Shown here piece by piece: positions 34,225 through 37,570 of a stretch of DNA of 37,570 nucleotides. The notes beneath the pieces are model-generated. The model was not told the DNA's origin and did no database searches. It saw only the letters and a list, made by a program, of their open reading frames with translations. Each line of letters begins with the position of its first letter. Position 1 is the first letter of the stretch. The stretch comes from an uncultured Kiritimatiellota bacterium (lineage in GTDB: Bacteria; Verrucomicrobiota; Kiritimatiellia; RFP12; UBA1067), in contig CAKURH010000029.1 in the NCBI GenBank assembly GCA_934675625.1, positions 1-37,570 on the forward strand, read 5' to 3'. A program made the position numbers and the translations under genes.

Positions 34225-37200
34225 GATGCAGACGCCAAGGGTTGGAAAGTGAGCGGTTCGAGACGGTGGGGGACGAGAAGCGGGCGAACATCGTCCGGGA
34301 AGAGCGTCCCTTGCGCGGCGAGCCTGTTTGCGATGCGCCGGAGCGCCGCTTCGTTGTCGGCGAGAAGGCGTGCGACCTGCTCGAAGCGGAGTCGCAGAAT
34401 CTCGTTGATGCGCGGACGCAGGCGTTCCCATTCGGCGGTGTCGTGGTTTGTGTCGGGCGCCACGGCGAGTTCGTCATGTCCGCGAAAGCCGCCGCAGACG
34501 AGACGTTGGGCGAATTCGGTCGCCTTGGCGAAATCGGAGGCGCAGCCGTCGTGAACGCAGTGGAGGAGTTCTTCTGCCGCGCGTCCCGCAAGGGCGATGT
34601 CGATGCGTTCGGTCATCTCTCGTTCGGTGAGGCCGAGACCGTCTTCGTTGCGGAAACATTCGAGAAAGCCGAGCGCGTCGCGTGTGCCGCCGAGGGTGAG
34701 CTGCACCCAGGGGACGCGGTAGAGGCTGGCCGTCAGGGCGTGGCCCGCCTCGTGAACAGCGACGAATTCCCGTGTGCGGCCAGAGAGCGTGAGGGGCTGG
34801 TTCGTCTGTCCGGCGAATTCCTGATTGCGGGCCGTGATGAAGTCCGTGCGCGTGGGCGCGCGGTCGTTGGCGTGCGCGAAGGTCTCGCGCAGGACGCTCA
34901 GGATGCTGGCGGGCGTCCAGTCGGTGGTCGTGCGCACGATGAACGCACGGAGGGGGCGGGGCAGGGCGAGGCCCGTCTTTGCGCAGAAGACGTCGATGAG
35001 GCGTGCGCGGTCGCTGCGTGTGCGGAGAATGTCGATCTGAATGCGCGCGTGGAGGCGTCCCGGTCGCGTCAGGGCCGGATCGAGCATTTCCGGGTGGTTG
35101 GTCGCGCCGATGACGAGGGGCGGTGCGCTGTCGCTGAACCCGTCGAGTTCGGTCAGCAGGGCGTTGATGACCTTGGCTTGCGCGGCAGTGGCCGTGTCGC
35201 GCGAGCCGAGGGCGTCGATCTCGTCGATGAAGACGACGGCGTCGTGGCGCGCGGCCGTCGCGAAGAGCTGCTGAACGCGCGGAATCGCGTCGCGGCCGCG
35301 TGCGGTCGCCGTCAGGTCGGCACCGTTGATGGCGATGAAGCCGCAGTCGAGTTCGGCGGCCAGCGCCTTGGCGAACGCCGTCTTCCCGGTGCCGGGCGGG
35401 CCATAGAGGAGGATGTTGTCGGGTTTCAGGAACTTGTGCGCACGGCTCTTTCGGTAGGCAAGAATGCGCTGTGCCTGCCGCCAGGGAACGTCCATGCCGA
35501 CCAGGTCGGTGAGGTGGGTGTCGGACGGGCGGACGGCGAACCAGTCGGCCTCTTCGAGCGCGGGCAGGATGACGTAGCGAAGATCCGTCAGATGGAGGGT
35601 GATCGCCTCTCCGCAACGGGAGAGGCGGGACGTGAAGGCGAGGCGCTTGGCTTGCCGAAGCCGCGCGGCGGTGCGGTCGGCGAAGGTCACGGTGTCGCGT
35701 GGCGTTGCCGTGCTGCCGCTGTTGAGCGCCGGGAGCGGGTCGACGTCGATTGTGATGCGGCGAATGGTTGGAACAGGCTGGCCGGTGTCGTCCTCTCGCA
35801 ACAGCGCCTCTTCAAGGGAACTGAGGAGCGTCGTGGAAACAAGTGGCGCGAGCCCTTGCGCGGTATTGAAGTTCGGCCGTGTCTCCAGAAAGAAATTCCG
35901 CAAGTCGTTCTCATTTGCGTGGACTTCGCACGAAAAGGCATTCTGGAGGTGCGCGAGCGTCTGGTGGACGGCTTGTGCGACGATTTGGGCGGCAGAAGTC
36001 GGCGTGTGTTGTGCGAACAGGAGAGTCGAATCGACTTTGGCGAGAATGTCGTCCAAGATGCCTTTCTGGGCGGTGTTGGGGAGGGGAATGGTCGCGACAA
36101 GGCCTTCGATGAGTTTCTCGCGAGGAATCGTGCCGCCGTTCTCGTCGCGGAACCGGGCGAAGGCCCTTGTCTGAAGGTAGTCCGTTCCGTTGTTTGTTGT
36201 CAGGATTACGATGTTTTGCGCGAAGGAGACGGAGCGATGCGTGAACTCGTCCATGAGCTTCCCGTCCGTCAGAAGCGTGCTGACGTGGGCGATCGCCTCT
36301 GGGTGTGCCTTGTCAAAGTTTTCAATAATGAGAATCCCCTGTGGAAAATTCTCGCCGCGCTCGGTCAGCTGTCCCGGACGTCCACCGTCCTTCCAGTTGC
36401 TGTCGCGGCCGCAGAGGTCGACCGCCAGTTGTTCGGCGGCATAGCGACACATGTCGAGCGGCGCCGGGGACGGGATGCCGAATTCGTCAGCCAGCGCGTC
36501 GCGGAGCGCGGTAGCCAGCAGGGACTTGCCCGTCCCGGACGCGCCAATCAGCGCGAATGACAGAGGACGAAAATCGCGTGCGGACGCCGGCTGATTCCAG
36601 CAGACGGCGATTTGGGCGATGAGCGCGTCAAGGACGGTGTCCTGTCCGAAGCAGACTCTCCGCAGACGTTGCCGGACGCGCCGAAGGCCCGTCCGCTGGT
36701 GTGATTGCCGTTCGGACAGCTCGTGCTTTTGAATGCCCTCGACGGCCGTGTGCAGACGCGCCAACAGTGTTTTCTCGTAACTCGGATCGTCGGGCGAGAG
36801 ACCGTTGAGGGACAGCAACTCGCGTACCACCCCTTCGGGTTCGAGGAGAATCGCGGCGGCGAGATGGAACGCTGTTCGCTTGGTCGGGACACGGAAAGAG
36901 CGCGTGACCTTCTCCATGACGCCGCCGTTGACGGAGAGGACCTTGTTGACGAGATTGGAAACCCGAACGTCGCCGGACGGTGGGGCGTCCATCTCGGAAG
37001 CTGAAGGGGCGACGAATGGGAATCCCGGCAGGACGAGCGTCTGCTGGGCGAGCAGCGTCTTGAGGACGTCAGGGGCGGTGTCGAGCAACGCCTGTAGGAG
37101 ATGGCCAAGCCGAACGACGTGATCGGGTTCCTGTGCGCCGTAGGTCAGGGCCGTTTCCCAGACGCGGCGGTAGGACGCCGCAAAGGTCTCGGACTTCGGA

Positions 37201-37250
37201 CGGCGTTCGCCGTCGGAGGTGTGGCAGTCGTTTCGGGCAAGAGCAGTCAT
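34221..37250 (-). CDS. Soluble chimeric AAA+ protease: ClpB-like AAA+ + FtsH-like AAA+ + M41 metallopeptidase
   Basis: The chain is 1009 aa from the chosen ATG at 37250; ATGs at 37295 and 37379 are alternatives with no better ribosome-binding site. A helical Clp-N-like region (~20-190) precedes a Clp/ClpB D2-like AAA+ module: Walker A GASGTGKS (236-243) and IIENFDKAHPE (E310-N311) where ClpB has DE. A second, FtsH-like AAA+ follows (about 590-790): Walker A GPPGTGKT (K623), FIDEIDALGSRD (D676-E677) and arginine-finger region DPALTRPGR. The peptidase M41 domain (about 815-960) has HEAGH (H833, E834, H837) and third zinc ligand candidate D906 in SDFAKAT. No membrane helix is seen, unlike normal FtsH. 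The pore-loop aromatic of FtsH is replaced (TATARG). It probably unfolds and degrades proteins in the cytoplasm. First gene of a coupled operon. Confidence 0.9.
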   Translation of the reverse strand: MTALARNDCHTSDGERRPKSETFAASYRRVWETALTYGAQEPDHVVRLGHLLQALLDTAPDVLKTLLAQQTLVLPGFPFVAPSASEMDAPPSGDVRVSNLVNKVLSVNGGVMEKVTRSFRVPTKRTAFHLAAAILLEPEGVVRELLSLNGLSPDDPSYEKTLLARLHTAVEGIQKHELSERQSHQRTGLRRVRQRLRRVCFGQDTVLDALIAQIAVCWNQPASARDFRPLSFALIGASGTGKSLLATALRDALADEFGIPSPAPLDMCRYAAEQLAVDLCGRDSNWKDGGRPGQLTERGENFPQGILIIENFDKAHPEAIAHVSTLLTDGKLMDEFTHRSVSFAQNIVILTTNNGTDYLQTRAFARFRDENGGTIPREKLIEGLVATIPLPNTAQKGILDDILAKVDSTLLFAQHTPTSAAQIVAQAVHQTLAHLQNAFSCEVHANENDLRNFFLETRPNFNTAQGLAPLVSTTLLSSLEEALLREDDTGQPVPTIRRITIDVDPLPALNSGSTATPRDTVTFADRTAARLRQAKRLAFTSRLSRCGEAITLHLTDLRYVILPALEEADWFAVRPSDTHLTDLVGMDVPWRQAQRILAYRKSRAHKFLKPDNILLYGPPGTGKTAFAKALAAELDCGFIAINGADLTATARGRDAIPRVQQLFATAARHDAVVFIDEIDALGSRDTATAAQAKVINALLTELDGFSDSAPPLVIGATNHPEMLDPALTRPGRLHARIQIDILRTRSDRARLIDVFCAKTGLALPRPLRAFIVRTTTDWTPASILSVLRETFAHANDRAPTRTDFITARNQEFAGQTNQPLTLSGRTREFVAVHEAGHALTASLYRVPWVQLTLGGTRDALGFLECFRNEDGLGLTEREMTERIDIALAGRAAEELLHCVHDGCASDFAKATEFAQRLVCGGFRGHDELAVAPDTNHDTAEWERLRPRINEILRLRFEQVARLLADNEAALRRIANRLAAQGTLFPDDVRPLLVPHRLEPLTFQPLASAS

Positions 37251-37570
37251 GGCAAGATGTGGTTTGGGTGGTGAAAACAGCGTGTATTTTCTCATATTTG
37301 GACGCTTCGGCAAGAGCCGCAGCGCATGCACGTCCAAGACAGGCGTTTGGCGCAATGGGTTCTGACAGCCGTGCATCATCTGTCAATTCGGTGCGCTTGT
37401 TCAGCCAAAATAGGGAAAGTCGAATGAGCTCTAGACGCCATCACGACACACTTCCCCGATGTGCCTGTGTCGCGGGTGCCCCTCTTGCGGAGGTGGTGAC
37501 TTGTAAAGGGGGTGGGTCAGCAAAAACCTCTTAAGCCACTTTGGCCAGACGTGAATCGTAAGCATATGCG
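37251..37570. other. Intergenic region upstream of the AAA+ protease operon
   Basis: About 320 nt with no convincing gene. Minus-strand ATGs at 37379 and 37295 are in frame with the protease but have no clear ribosome-binding site. No TATAAT is visible, unlike most units here. A TTGACA occurs on the minus strand at 37386-37381 without a matching -10 at the usual distance. The promoter of the operon is not identified. Confidence 0.4.

Noticed and set aside
34242..36560. Plus-strand open frame of 772 codons opposite the AAA+ protease
   Set aside because: Compositionally antisense-like; the minus strand has intact Walker and HEAGH motifs.
37133..37534. Plus-strand 133-codon frame at the right end
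   Set aside because: Half of it is antisense to the protease gene and there is no ribosome-binding site or motif.

Overview
The window is high-GC (about 60-68% by eye across most of it). It looks like a chromosomal piece of a glycan-degrading, probably gut-associated bacterium of the PVC group, most likely Kiritimatiellota. That assignment is inference. It rests on large secreted ConA/LamG-like proteins, long multidomain CAZymes, and a near-perfect TATAAT before most transcription units with weakly conserved -35 boxes. No rRNA, tRNA or CRISPR was seen.

Layout. (1) 1-74 is the 3' end of a group II intron, abutting the 5' end of a large secreted protein gene. (2) 75-18312 is a carbohydrate-degradation region. 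It holds a secreted ConA/CBM-like protein, a GH106 rhamnosidase-like enzyme, a giant protein carrying a beta-helix, a GH29 fucosidase and a GH36-type galactosidase module in one chain, an SGNH esterase coupled to it by an ATGA overlap, and a second large secreted beta-sandwich protein. It is interrupted by an ORF6N gene flanked by two ~230-bp direct repeats (6825-7057 and 8374-8605). (3) 18370-24173 is housekeeping: a small membrane protein and a PilT-like ATPase, an amidase with LysM, a DUF3127 protein with an SSB-like tail, prmC and fhs. (4) 24231-27338 is a signalling group: a metallophosphoesterase, a degenerate receiver fused to an APH-fold kinase, and a translationally coupled histidine phosphatase. 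(5) 27339-29609 is an AT-rich island with two unrecognised proteins, each with N-terminal membrane segments. (6) 29610-37250 is a pair of convergent units. The plus strand has an unrecognised 769-aa protein. The minus strand has a tightly coupled operon of a soluble ClpB-like/FtsH-like double AAA+ metalloprotease, an unrecognised 314-aa protein and a seven-TM protein.

How the genes may work together. The CAZyme region could remove rhamnose, fucose, galactose and acyl groups from a branched pectin-like or mucin-like glycan outside the cytoplasm. The right-hand third is the best candidate for an undescribed system. The minus operon pairs a chimeric protease, whose first ATPase has a degenerate Walker B and whose second lacks the usual aromatic pore-loop residue, with a membrane protein. 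It lies beside a kinase/phosphatase pair and laterally acquired membrane proteins. Whether these neighbours form one system is inference.
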